Source: Staphylococcus debuckii | Lineage (GTDB): Bacteria; Bacillota; Bacilli; Staphylococcales; Staphylococcaceae | Reading direction: 5' to 3' | NCBI RefSeq assembly: GCF_003718735.1 | Contig: NZ_CP033460.1 | Span: forward strand, 1,984,001-2,048,000 | DNA length: 64,000 bases | Shown here: piece after piece, positions 18,571-26,811 of the stretch | Numbering within the stretch: position 1 is the stretch's first letter | Layout of the letters: each line of letters starts with the position of its first letter | Program-made: the position numbers and the translations under genes | The notes under the pieces: generated by a model | The model's database searches: none | What the model was told of the DNA's origin: nothing | The model's input: only the letters and a program-made list of their open reading frames with translations

Positions 18571-20382
18571 TTAATCTTCTTTTTCTTGATTCTCATCATT
18601 TCTGCGATGAATAATCATTAAAATAATAAACCATATAAACGCTGCTCCGAATGTTGCTAACAATGTAGCGATTAAGCGAGGGTGACCTTTTTCAATTTTT
18701 TCACTTTCTGTTTTGGTTTCTTTTCCCTCTTCCTTAGTATTATCAATTTTTTCTGAGTAATCTTTAGCATGGTTAGTAGACCCTACTTCGAAATTAGCAC
18801 TTTTCTTAGTGCGTTTTAAATCAGGCATTGAACCAATATCCCCGGTAATTAGTCCTAATACTTGCACATCCAAATTATCATAATATTGTTGAGCATCTGT
18901 TGGGTTGAAAAATTGATATTTAAAATAACCCGTACTTTCTTGAAGGTTATTTAAATCTCGATTACTCGCAAAATTTTGATGTTCTAAAGCACTATGGATA
19001 TCGCCTTCAGTGGTATTACTATCTTCACTCATGCGGCTCACTTGATTGATAACAAACGGATTGTATTTAAAGGAACCCGTTACAATATGTCCAAAGCGAT
19101 TGCCTGCTAAATTCATAGTAGTAAAAGGCACTAGATATTGACTAGCCTTATGCATTGTCTTATCAGATGCTTTTTGCTGAGTTGGAGGCTGAGTTAAATT
19201 ATTATAAAAGTTGCCTTTCCATGAATTGCGATTAGGGTGCTTTTTATTTTGCTGCTCAGTTGCCCCACTCGTTTTTGCATAAGGATAATTATTCCAATTT
19301 TTAGTCGGAACTTTATTAGAATTATTCGGTAATTTTGTATATCCATTCTTTTCTTTATAATAATTATTTTCTTTTCTGCCTGTTGTATTTGTATCTTGTT
19401 GTTTATCCTTATTCAAGTCAGGTTGAGGACGACGCGTTGGTGTTTGATGATTTTGAGATGGCGCTTTCGGATTTTGATTCCCTTTTGGTGGTTGAGGTTG
19501 TTTAGGCTCGTTCGTCGACTCTGTATCTTTTTTAGGGTTCGGCGAATCTGGTTGTTCAGTACCTGTATTTGTATGATTTTCTTCTTTATTTGGTTGGGCA
19601 GTTCCCGCGCCCTCTTTTTCAGAACCATCATTCTTAACATGCGTTGAGTGACTGCCACTGCCACCTTTACCATCATTCGGGTCTACATTTGAAGGATGCT
19701 CTTCACTATTACCCGGCTGTTGATTCGGCTTTGTTGTTTCATTGTGTTCCCCCGTGTTTGTGGGACGCGCATTTCCGTTTTCTTGCCCATTGGAAGGTGC
19801 ATTCGGCTGATTAGGTTCTTCAGCATTTTCATTTTTAGTATTATTTGCAGGAGGTTTTGATTCATTAGGTTGATGTTCTTCAGCATTTTCACCTGCACTA
19901 TTATTCTCGTTATTATTTGGAGTGGTATTAGGTTTTGAACCTGTTGCATTCTCATCTGTTTCTTCAGAATGGTTAGTCGGATTTTGTGTTTGATTTCCAT
20001 TTGCCCCATTGTTTGATGGAACTTGAGCACCTGAAGAATCTGGATGTGATGCTTCTTCTTTATTCGAAGTGTGATTATCATCAGCTGGGCTTGATGGATT
20101 ATTACTATCATCTTGTTTTGGTACATTAGTGGCCGGATCAGATTCACCATTGTTTATTTCCGGCTTATTTGGAGGCTGAACACCTTGGTTCTGAATATCT
20201 CGGCTTTTTTGACTCGAATTTTGTTGTGATTCATCACTATTATCCTCTGTCGCCGTGTTAACTTGCGGAACTTCATTATTGTTTTGGGATTCTGCGGCTG
20301 AAGCATTCAAATGCGCACATGGAAAAAGAAATCCAGCTGCTACTACAGAAATTGATAGATTTTTTATAATTTTATTTTTCAT
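18571..20382 (-). CDS. sdrH: SdrH-like surface protein
   Basis: About 603 residues: a signal peptide ending near ASAAES, a very long Asn/Pro/Glu/Lys/Gly-rich low-complexity region (about 30-390), a conserved domain (about 400-520: FKYNPFVINQVSRMSE, YFKYQFFNPTDAQQYYDNLD, QVLGLITGDIGSMPDLKR), a charged linker, one membrane segment (RLIATLLATFGAAFIWFIIL) and a short basic-acidic tail. The conserved domain matches what I recall of S. aureus SdrH, and the position between mroQ and the nitrilase gene is the same. There is no LPxTG: it is membrane-anchored, not sortase-anchored. The low-complexity part uses mixed Asn/Pro/Glu words, not Ser-Asp repeats. The ATG is nine bases after GGAGGTG; a GTG one codon upstream is possible. 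Confidence 0.85.
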   Translation of the reverse strand: MKNKIIKNLSISVVAAGFLFPCAHLNASAAESQNNNEVPQVNTATEDNSDESQQNSSQKSRDIQNQGVQPPNKPEINNGESDPATNVPKQDDSNNPSSPADDNHTSNKEEASHPDSSGAQVPSNNGANGNQTQNPTNHSEETDENATGSKPNTTPNNNENNSAGENAEEHQPNESKPPANNTKNENAEEPNQPNAPSNGQENGNARPTNTGEHNETTKPNQQPGNSEEHPSNVDPNDGKGGSGSHSTHVKNDGSEKEGAGTAQPNKEENHTNTGTEQPDSPNPKKDTESTNEPKQPQPPKGNQNPKAPSQNHQTPTRRPQPDLNKDKQQDTNTTGRKENNYYKEKNGYTKLPNNSNKVPTKNWNNYPYAKTSGATEQQNKKHPNRNSWKGNFYNNLTQPPTQQKASDKTMHKASQYLVPFTTMNLAGNRFGHIVTGSFKYNPFVINQVSRMSEDSNTTEGDIHSALEHQNFASNRDLNNLQESTGYFKYQFFNPTDAQQYYDNLDVQVLGLITGDIGSMPDLKRTKKSANFEVGSTNHAKDYSEKIDNTKEEGKETKTESEKIEKGHPRLIATLLATFGAAFIWFIILMIIHRRNDENQEKED

Positions 20383-20606
20383 CACAAAAAGCACCTCCCT
20401 TCTTACAAAAATATAGTAATCAATTTAAGTATATAAGAAGATGAAGATAAATTCTATAAGTTGGACTGATTGAAATGAACTATTAATATTATTAATAATT
20501 TGTAATATTTACTATTGTATGCAAGAGTAATTTGAATATTTGCAACATTGGAATTTCAGTTCGTAATTTAGTAAAGTGAATATAAAAGCGAGGGAGATGA
20601 CGCAAA

Positions 20607-21407
20607 ATGAAAATTCAACTTTTCCAATTCAATATTCAACCTGCAGATACAAAAGCTAATCAGAAAAAAATTGAAGCTCTATTTTCAGAGCAATTAGACT
20701 CAGATACAGAAATCGCAGTCATACCCGAAATGTGGAATAACAGTTACGCCTTAGATAAATTGGAACAATTAGCGGATCAAGATTTACAACAGAACTTCCC
20801 TTTTATCCAGAAATTAAGCCAACAATATAATGTCACAATTGTTGCGGGATCGGTTTCGAATAGCAGAAACCAACAAGTATATAACACTGCATTTACAGTC
20901 AGTAATACAGGAGAACTTCTCTATCAATATGATAAGATCCACCTTGTCCCGATGTTAGATGAACATCTATTTTTAAATGGAGGGCAAGAAGTACCTTATA
21001 CTTTCCAGCTGGCTCGAAATGTCAAAGCGTCTCAAATTATTTGTTACGATTTAAGATTTCCTGAAATCGCGAGACACCCCGCAATCAATGGAGCAGACAT
21101 CCTCTTCTATGTAGCAGAGTGGCCTAAAGCACGTTTAAATCATTGGAGAACGTTATTACAAAGCAGAGCCATTGAGAATGACAGCTTTATTGTTGCTTGT
21201 AATAGTTGCGGATTTGAAAAAGACGGCGGAACAGAGTACGCGGGTCATTCTATGGTAATTAATCCGAATGGAGACATACTAGCAGAAGCTGGCGAACAAG
21301 AAGAAACTTTAACAGTGGATATTAATCTAGCTGAAGTAACAAAACAACGCGAAAATATTCCAGTGTTCGAAAATCGCAAACCTGCCCTTTATAAATATGA
21401 TAATTAA
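20607..21407 (+). CDS. Nitrilase-superfamily carbon-nitrogen hydrolase
   Basis: A 266-residue amidase of the nitrilase superfamily with the full triad: Glu41 (IPEMWN), Lys110 (YDKIHLVPM) and Cys146 (ICYDLRFPE). Length and motifs resemble omega-amidase / deaminated-glutathione amidase types. It hydrolyses small amides in the cytoplasm; the exact substrate is unknown. It is conserved next to RNAIII in staphylococci and converges on it, sharing the terminator. GGGAGATG precedes the ATG. Confidence 0.85.
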   Translation: MKIQLFQFNIQPADTKANQKKIEALFSEQLDSDTEIAVIPEMWNNSYALDKLEQLADQDLQQNFPFIQKLSQQYNVTIVAGSVSNSRNQQVYNTAFTVSNTGELLYQYDKIHLVPMLDEHLFLNGGQEVPYTFQLARNVKASQIICYDLRFPEIARHPAINGADILFYVAEWPKARLNHWRTLLQSRAIENDSFIVACNSCGFEKDGGTEYAGHSMVINPNGDILAEAGEQEETLTVDINLAEVTKQRENIPVFENRKPALYKYDN

Positions 21408-21409
21408 AG

Positions 21410-21446
21410 AAAAAATGCCCGTGAGTTTGGGAGGAACTCACGGGCT
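21410..21446. terminator. RNAIII / hydrolase shared terminator
   Basis: Stem GCCCGTGAGTT / AACTCACGGGC with loop containing CCTCCC on the RNAIII strand. That C-rich loop is the target-binding element of RNAIII's last hairpin. Confidence 0.9.
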
Positions 21447-21625
21447 ATTAAACTTATTATTAAGGGAATGTTTACAGTTATTTTTCTATCTATTTTTGGG
21501 GATGTTATTAATTATGAAAAATTTTAGTGAATTTACCGATATATGATAAATTTAATGATGCTCACGATAATTTTAATTACAGTTTATCTATTAAATGTTC
21601 TATCCAACAGATAAGCTATAAGGAA

Positions 21626-21660
21626 CAGGAGGGAAATGCAAGGACAAACATTCCCTCCTG
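21626..21660 (-). ncRNA. Extra RNAIII hairpin with 10-bp perfect stem
   Basis: CAGGAGGGAA, a 15-base loop, TTCCCTCCTG. The 5' arm resembles a Shine-Dalgarno and the 3' arm an anti-Shine-Dalgarno. It lies between hld and the conserved 3' domain. Confidence 0.7.
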
Positions 21661-21713
21661 AAAAGGATTAAACAATTTAGTGCTTATACTCAAAGGACAA
21701 TAAATAAAAGGGA

Positions 21714-21794
21714 TTATTTTTTAGTGAATTTGTTTACTGTTTCGATAATTAATTTTACGAAATCACCGATTGTACCTACGATATCGCCTGCCAT
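21714..21794 (-). CDS. hld: Delta-lysin (delta-hemolysin)
   Basis: A 26-residue leaderless peptide beginning MAGDIVGTIGDFVK and ending ETVNKFTKK, aligning along its whole length with S. aureus delta-hemolysin (MAQDIISTIGDLVK... DTVNKFTKK). Leu replaces the Trp of the S. aureus sequence and an Ile pair follows. It is an amphipathic, membrane-active helix secreted without a signal peptide, in S. aureus through Pmt. The ribosome site AAAGGAGG is strong. It lies inside RNAIII. Confidence 0.95.
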   Translation of the reverse strand: MAGDIVGTIGDFVKLIIETVNKFTKK

Positions 21795-21916
21795 GTGACA
21801 TACCTCCTTTACAATTTTTTAATGGTCAGTCGCGCATCCCATTCTTTTCTTTGCGAAGAATATCAAACGAGAATGCTGAAACTGTTCTTCTATACAAATA
21901 ATCTTCGAACAACGCA

Positions 21917-21994
21917 TTATTTAGCGTATTTTTTTACAGTGTCTAGAATCAAGTTAACAAAGCTTTTAACTGTGTCTACAATGTTGCCTGTCAT
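21917..21994 (-). CDS. Second delta-lysin-like peptide
   Basis: A 25-residue peptide in the 5' half of RNAIII, with ribosome site GAGAGGAGG. It begins MTGNIVDTVKSFVNLILD and ends TVKKYAK: the same length class, the same hydrophobic spacing and a similar Lys-rich end as hld (NIV..TV..FV.LI.DTVKK). A duplicated, diverged delta-lysin is the simplest reading. Tandem delta-lysins occur in S. warneri. It is predicted to be leaderless and secreted like hld. Confidence 0.85.
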   Translation of the reverse strand: MTGNIVDTVKSFVNLILDTVKKYAK

Positions 21995-22132
21995 CTCGAC
22001 GCCTCCTCTCGAATTTGAGGTTTAGACATATATTCACCTATGTCTATAAGTAAAATTCTTCCTTCACTTCTATCACATCTCTGTGATACATCCTTATTAA
22101 AACATCTTGTTTAAATCTTTTGTTAAAAATTC

Positions 22133-22162
22133 CCTAAATAACTGTTTTTCCTACAAAACTGT
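22133..22162 (-). promoter_or_regulatory. AgrA boxes of promoter P3 (RNAIII)
   Basis: Leftward imperfect direct repeats ACAGTTTTGTAGG and ACAGTTATTTAGG, related to AgrA consensus ACAGTTAGG but with a 4-base insertion each, 17 bases apart. The -10 TTTTAAT lies near the RNAIII start. These are weaker than the P2 boxes, as in S. aureus. Confidence 0.75.
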
Positions 22163-22203
22163 ATGCAAAATTATGTTAAAATATCGATATTAGCAATAAT
22201 GGT

Positions 22204-22270
22204 ACAGTTAGGAATTATAAATGAACAGTTAGGCAATAAATGAAAATTGCATACATTTAGGTTGTATAAT
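22204..22270 (+). promoter_or_regulatory. P2 promoter and AgrA boxes (agrBDCA)
   Basis: Two perfect ACAGTTAGG repeats (22204-22212, 22225-22233) with a 21-base period, then TATAAT at 22265-22270. A plausible -35 (ATGAAA, 22240-22245) gives a 19-base spacer, the long spacing that makes P2 depend on AgrA. Confidence 0.9.
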
Positions 22271-22291
22271 GTTAATGAGGAGAGTGAGGCT

Positions 22292-22864
22292 ATGCAAAAG
22301 GCTTTAGAAAGACGTATTGATGCTTGGGCGCAAGCCTTGCAAAAAAGAAATAACTTAGATCGAATTGCTTATTTAAAAATCAAATTAGGTCTTGAAGTTT
22401 TCTTTAGTAATCTTTTTAAAACAATAGTTGTTTATGGACTTGCTCTTCTATTCCATGTTTTTTTATACACTTTAACTGTTCATTTAAGCTACTTCATTAT
22501 TAGACACTATGCACATGGCGCACATGCGAAATCAAAATTAGCATGTTATATAGAAAGTATTATGTTATTTGTAATTTTACCGTGGATATTGGTTTCTATC
22601 GATATACCACCAATTTTTATGACAGTAATGGGAGCGGTTGCATTTGTATTGATATGTATCTACGCTCCTGCTGCAACGCTTAAACAGCCTATTCCAAATC
22701 ACATGAAGAAAAAGAAAAAAATTATGGCTATTAGTATAACTGTAATTTTGCTCATTGGTTCGTTCTTTATTCCACAACCTTTTAATGAGCTTGTACAGTT
22801 AGGTATCGTTTTAATTGGTGCTGCACAATTGCCTATATTTTTTCCAAAACAATCGAAAGGATGA
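22292..22864 (+). CDS. agrB: AgrB, pheromone-processing endopeptidase
   Basis: A 190-residue membrane cysteine protease that cuts the AgrD C-terminal tail and helps form the thiolactone. Catalytic His78 (AHGAHAK) and Cys85 (LACYIES) have the conserved spacing of seven. Four to six hydrophobic segments and a KKKKK loop at about 145. The start is the ATG after GGAGAGTGAGG; an earlier in-frame ATG lies upstream of the P2 -10 and cannot be used. Confidence 0.95.
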   Translation: MQKALERRIDAWAQALQKRNNLDRIAYLKIKLGLEVFFSNLFKTIVVYGLALLFHVFLYTLTVHLSYFIIRHYAHGAHAKSKLACYIESIMLFVILPWILVSIDIPPIFMTVMGAVAFVLICIYAPAATLKQPIPNHMKKKKKIMAISITVILLIGSFFIPQPFNELVQLGIVLIGAAQLPIFFPKQSKG

Positions 22865-22871
22865 AATTTAA

Positions 22872-23009
22872 ATGGATATTTTAAACGGTATTTTTAAACT
22901 TTTCGCTTTTATCTTTGAACAAATTGGCAATATTGCTAAATATAATCCTTGTGTTGGTTTTTTTGATGAACCAGAAGTGCCTAGCGAACTATTAGACGAA
23001 CAAAAATAA
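22872..23009 (+). CDS. agrD: AgrD, autoinducing peptide precursor
   Basis: A 45-residue precursor: an amphipathic N-terminal leader (MDILNGIFKLFAFIFEQIG), the pheromone segment and the acidic tail DEPEVPSELLDEQK recognised by AgrB. The predicted mature peptide is YNPCVGFF, with a thiolactone between the Cys and the last Phe (five-residue ring); the exact N-terminus is inferred. It resembles what I recall of the S. simulans pheromone (YNPCLGFL). Confidence 0.95.
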   Translation: MDILNGIFKLFAFIFEQIGNIAKYNPCVGFFDEPEVPSELLDEQK

Positions 23010-23040
23010 GTTTTTTCTTATTTAGAAAGTGTGAAAAAAC

Positions 23041-24336
23041 ATGGAGCTTTTAAACAGCTTATTTATAGCAGTTTTTCAAGAAGTTATGCTTTTCATAATT
23101 GCTAAAATAATTTTAAATATTAAATATGCAGCTAAGGATATATTATATATCTTGCTTATCATTTTAACTGGTAGTTTTTGTTACTACTTTTTTAATCGAT
23201 TTGCTTTATTTATAGTAATCATAGCTGCTATTTTGTATTTTTATAAAAAAGTAAAACTTTACTCTTTTCTTACTATAATTGGAAGTATATTAATTTTATA
23301 TCTCAGTAGTATGTCTACTCTATTGATATTTTTATTATTTGATATACGTAGTTTAAATATAATTATAGTTAATTTAATCTATATATTAATATTTGTATCT
23401 GTATCAATAGTTTGTTCTTTATCACTGAGATATCTTATTAAAATTTTGAGACAATCTTATTTATCGACCAATAAAATCTACATAACACTTGTAGCATTAT
23501 TTCTATTCTTTACATTTGTGATGCTTTTTACTTTTATGCCATCAAGCATTGATAAATCAAGTACATTCAAACTTGTAATTATAGTATATGTGGCATTTAT
23601 TTTAGCAATAGTTATACTGGTTATTGTCATATCTGTCTCGTTACTCCGCGAAATGCGCTACAAACGTCAAATGCAAGAAATTGATAATTACTATAAATAT
23701 ACAGTGCGTATTGAAAAGATTAATAATGATATGCGTAAATTCAGACACGACTATGTCAATATTTTATTATCTATGTCCGAATTTATACGAGATGACGATA
23801 TGGAAGGTTTGAAAACTTATTTCGATAAAAATATCACACCTTTAAAAGATAATATTCAAACTAAATCATTTAAGATTAACGGTATCGAACATTTGCAAAT
23901 ACGTGAACTTAAAGGCTTACTAACTAGTAAAATTATTCAAGCTCAAGAAAATAATATTCAAGTGAGTGTAGAAGTACCAGACGAAATTAATGAGATTTCA
24001 CTGAATATGATAGATTTATCAAGAATGGTTGGAATTATATTAGATAATGCTATTGAAGCTTCTTTAGAAATTGACAATCCATTGATTCAAATTGGGTTTA
24101 TAAAAGAAGAAAACTCAGTAATGATCATTATTATGAACAAATGTGCGAAAGATATTCCTAAAGTGCATGAACTTTTCCAAGAAGGTTTTTCCACTAAAGG
24201 AAATAATAGAGGTTTAGGATTGTCTACATTAAAAGAAATATCCGAAAGTAAGGATAATGTCTTATTGGACACAGTCATTGAAAACGATTACTTTATTCAG
24301 AAACTAGAGATTATCAATACGAAACGTAAGGAGTGA
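23041..24336 (+). CDS. agrC: AgrC, receptor histidine kinase
   Basis: A 431-residue kinase: six or seven membrane segments (1-200) that sense the peptide, then dimerisation with His236 in KFRHDYVN, N box LDNAIEAS and G box NRGLGLSTL (GHKL ATPase). HPK10-type kinase. Follows agrD by 31 bases; ribosome site AAAGTG is weak. AgrC N-terminal half co-varies with AgrB and AgrD in staphylococci. Confidence 0.95.
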   Translation: MELLNSLFIAVFQEVMLFIIAKIILNIKYAAKDILYILLIILTGSFCYYFFNRFALFIVIIAAILYFYKKVKLYSFLTIIGSILILYLSSMSTLLIFLLFDIRSLNIIIVNLIYILIFVSVSIVCSLSLRYLIKILRQSYLSTNKIYITLVALFLFFTFVMLFTFMPSSIDKSSTFKLVIIVYVAFILAIVILVIVISVSLLREMRYKRQMQEIDNYYKYTVRIEKINNDMRKFRHDYVNILLSMSEFIRDDDMEGLKTYFDKNITPLKDNIQTKSFKINGIEHLQIRELKGLLTSKIIQAQENNIQVSVEVPDEINEISLNMIDLSRMVGIILDNAIEASLEIDNPLIQIGFIKEENSVMIIIMNKCAKDIPKVHELFQEGFSTKGNNRGLGLSTLKEISESKDNVLLDTVIENDYFIQKLEIINTKRKE

Positions 24337-24340
24337 GATA

Positions 24341-25057
24341 ATGAAAATTATTATCTGTGAAGACGATCTGCAACAACGTTCTCATATCGAAGAAATTATC
24401 AATAATTATATTATGATTGAAGAAAAACCATTAGAAATTGTTTTGTCAACTGCGGATCCTTATGAAGTATTAGAGTATGCGAAAGCAACAAACGAAATTT
24501 GTTGCTATTTCTTGGATATCCAATTAGATGCAGATATTAATGGTATTAAACTCGGTAGTGAGTTGAGGAAATATGATACGATGGGCAGCATCATATTTAT
24601 TACAAGTCACAGCGAACTCACTTATCTTACTTTTGTTTATAAAGTGGCTGCCATGGACTTTATTTTTAAAGACGATCCAAGTGAAATGAAATCACGTATT
24701 ATCGATTGCCTTGAGACTTCCCTCACACGTTTGCAACTTCTTTCAAAAGAAAACAATGTAGAGACTATTGAATTAAAGAGAGGCAGCAATTCGGTATATG
24801 TGAATTACGATGATGTGATGTTCTTTGAATCTTCCTCTAAATCGCACCGTTTAATTGCACATTTGGATAATCGCCAAATTGAATTTTATGGCAGTTTAAA
24901 GGAACTGAGCAACATAGATGACCGCTTCTTTCGTTGCCATAACAGTTTTGTGATTAACCGCAACAATATTGAAGAAGTCATTTCTAAAGAACGCGAAATT
25001 CATTTTAAAAACGGCGAACATTGCTATGTCTCAGTTCGCAACCTTAAAAAAATATAA
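24341..25057 (+). CDS. agrA: AgrA, LytTR response regulator
   Basis: A 238-residue regulator: receiver domain with phospho-acceptor Asp59 (YFLDIQLD) and a C-terminal LytTR DNA-binding domain (about 140-238; ETIELKRGSNSVYVNY, FRCHNSFVINRNNIE). It activates P2 and P3 through the boxes listed. It starts four bases after agrC and ends at the operon terminator. Confidence 0.97.
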   Translation: MKIIICEDDLQQRSHIEEIINNYIMIEEKPLEIVLSTADPYEVLEYAKATNEICCYFLDIQLDADINGIKLGSELRKYDTMGSIIFITSHSELTYLTFVYKVAAMDFIFKDDPSEMKSRIIDCLETSLTRLQLLSKENNVETIELKRGSNSVYVNYDDVMFFESSSKSHRLIAHLDNRQIEFYGSLKELSNIDDRFFRCHNSFVINRNNIEEVISKEREIHFKNGEHCYVSVRNLKKI

Positions 25058-25061
25058 ATTT

Positions 25062-25101
25062 AAAAGCCGATTAAGACCTTTAATAAATGTCTGAATCGGC
25101 T
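25062..25101 (+). terminator. agr operon terminator
   Basis: Stem AAAGCCGATT / AATCGGCTTT with T-rich tail. Confidence 0.85.
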
Positions 25102-25135
25102 TTATGTTTGTGCAGTATGATTTTAACCGTATTTT

Positions 25136-26599
25136 TTACCCAAAAATCGGTTTTAGATTATATTTTGTAAACTTCAAATAAACTTGTCCAGATTCAGTGC
25201 CTGCTTTAATACCAGTACTATTTTCATCAGGAAAGATACGTGAAGACATGACTCTTTCTCCATCGTTACAAAAGATTTCAATACTCGAAGAATCCACGAA
25301 TATTCTTAATTGTTCAAGCGGTTGAGCAAGCTGCACAGAACATTTTGTGCCATAAGCTTCATTCGGCAATGCCCCACTCTCGCTGCAATCTAAAGTAACT
25401 AATCTAGAATGTGTATTATAAGTAATGAGCGTAGTATTTTTTCTAGAAGCTCTAAGTTCAAAATATATTTCTGTCGCTTCATTTTCCAAAATATCAATCA
25501 ACATTTCGAACTGCTCGCCCTCGTATGGATGCAGTTGTTTCGTGAATTTATTAGCGTAGCCTAAAGCTGTTTCTTCATTGTATCTAAGTGCTGTATAAGA
25601 TGGATGCGGACGTTGATATAATTTGCCTTGTTCGATGGAGAGCGTTCTTGGTATGGATAAACAAGGTGCTGTATCAGCTTGATTCAATTCTTCAATATCT
25701 CCTTGTGCTTCAAGTAAACCCATCAAGACTCGGTTACCCGCTTCATCTTCAAACGTTTGAGGAGCAGTGAAACCAAATCCTTCATCCAATAATTTATAGT
25801 CACCATGATTCATGGTTAATCTTTCGAAATCCAAATGTCCTAATAAGAAACCTGAGTGAATTTGATTATCTTCATGATGTACCGTAAACATCAATATATC
25901 ATAGCCGCTTATTGTAAAATAATCTGGTGAAGTCCAGGCTTGGCCAAAATCTGCAAGTTTGGTTTTAATAGGCTTTTCATATTTCCAACTCAAAGGATTT
26001 TCAGCACTATAAACTACTATTCTGCCTTGTTTTTCTTCAGTTTGTGCACCAAATAATGCATAAAACTGATCATCTTTTGAAAAAACTTTAGGATCTTGCA
26101 AGCTAGGCAAGAACTTTTCAGGTGGGTTTTCAACGACTGGTTTAGGATATTTATTAGCTTGGTGATGATTGTTGATAAATGCTAATAATTGATATGGTAT
26201 CAGCGCTTTATCGCTACTTGCGCCTTGCCCCGTATAAAGATAGTGCAAATTATCTTGATAGATAAAAATACTGCCGCCTTTAATTCCGTACTCATCAAAA
26301 CGGCTATCTGGCTGCAATACACTGCCGTCCGCTTCAAAATGTACTAAATCAGTTGTTTCATATTGAAACCCATAACTTAAGCCTTCTTGAGAATAAAATG
26401 GATACCACTCATGAGAAATATAATATTTACCATTATGGTATATCATCCCATTAGGTTTACCTGCTGCTCCGAATGGAGGGTGCAGATGAAATGTTTGTGT
26501 ATAGGAAGATTTACTGACTTGTTGTTTCATTTCAGTCAGTGCTTCCGTAGAAGTTTGTTCTATACGTTGAAATGATGTTTCATTTGTCCATGGTTGCAT
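25136..26599 (-). CDS. scrB: Sucrose-6-phosphate hydrolase (GH32)
   Basis: A 487-residue GH32 enzyme that splits sucrose 6-phosphate, imported by a PTS, into glucose 6-phosphate and fructose. Family words: HLHPPFGAAGKPNGMIYHNGKYY (nucleophile region; Asn-Asp motif variant), SLQDPKVF with the RDP-like Asp, and the EC-like region DEGFGFTAPQTF. C-terminal beta-sandwich from about 350. I used the ATG after GGAGGAG. In S. aureus scrB is also beside agr, with a fructokinase gene that is missing here. Confidence 0.85.
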   Translation of the reverse strand: MQPWTNETSFQRIEQTSTEALTEMKQQVSKSSYTQTFHLHPPFGAAGKPNGMIYHNGKYYISHEWYPFYSQEGLSYGFQYETTDLVHFEADGSVLQPDSRFDEYGIKGGSIFIYQDNLHYLYTGQGASSDKALIPYQLLAFINNHHQANKYPKPVVENPPEKFLPSLQDPKVFSKDDQFYALFGAQTEEKQGRIVVYSAENPLSWKYEKPIKTKLADFGQAWTSPDYFTISGYDILMFTVHHEDNQIHSGFLLGHLDFERLTMNHGDYKLLDEGFGFTAPQTFEDEAGNRVLMGLLEAQGDIEELNQADTAPCLSIPRTLSIEQGKLYQRPHPSYTALRYNEETALGYANKFTKQLHPYEGEQFEMLIDILENEATEIYFELRASRKNTTLITYNTHSRLVTLDCSESGALPNEAYGTKCSVQLAQPLEQLRIFVDSSSIEIFCNDGERVMSSRIFPDENSTGIKAGTESGQVYLKFTKYNLKPIFG

Positions 26600-26811
26600 G
26601 AAGGCGCTCCTCCTGTTTCGTACGATAATAGTCATTATCCATATTTTAGCATATTTCACTGTGAGCTTATATCTCATTTTTAAGCTTGAATATTAAAATT
26701 ATATGCTCCTAACAAAATTAAAAATTAAAATAGAAAAAATCTCCTCTTGCAAATGATAACATTCTTTATTATTATAAAGCTTATTAACATTATCGGAAAT
26801 GAGGGGATTTA

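Larger units (their letters stand above)
21410..22089 (-). ncRNA. rnaIII: RNAIII, agr effector RNA (about 680 nt)
   Basis: The 3' domain (about 21410-21530) matches recalled S. aureus RNAIII almost word for word: CATAATTAATAACATCCCC, ATAACTGTAAACATTCCC, and the terminator hairpin with a CCTCCC loop. The 5' end is placed by similarity to the S. aureus start (ATCACAGAGATGTGAT hairpin at 22068-22087), preceded by TTTTAAT. C-rich single-stranded segments are what RNAIII uses to block ribosome sites of its targets. At about 680 nt it is longer than the 514 nt S. aureus RNA, because it carries two delta-lysin-like ORFs and an extra hairpin. Ends are inferred. Confidence 0.9.

Noticed and set aside
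19396-20150. Several ORFs in other frames of sdrH
   Set aside because: They are shadows of the low-complexity region; products are Arg/Gln/Ile-rich nonsense.
21795-22025. 76-codon forward ORF
   Set aside because: It is antisense to RNAIII and its second delta-lysin-like ORF, with no ribosome site.
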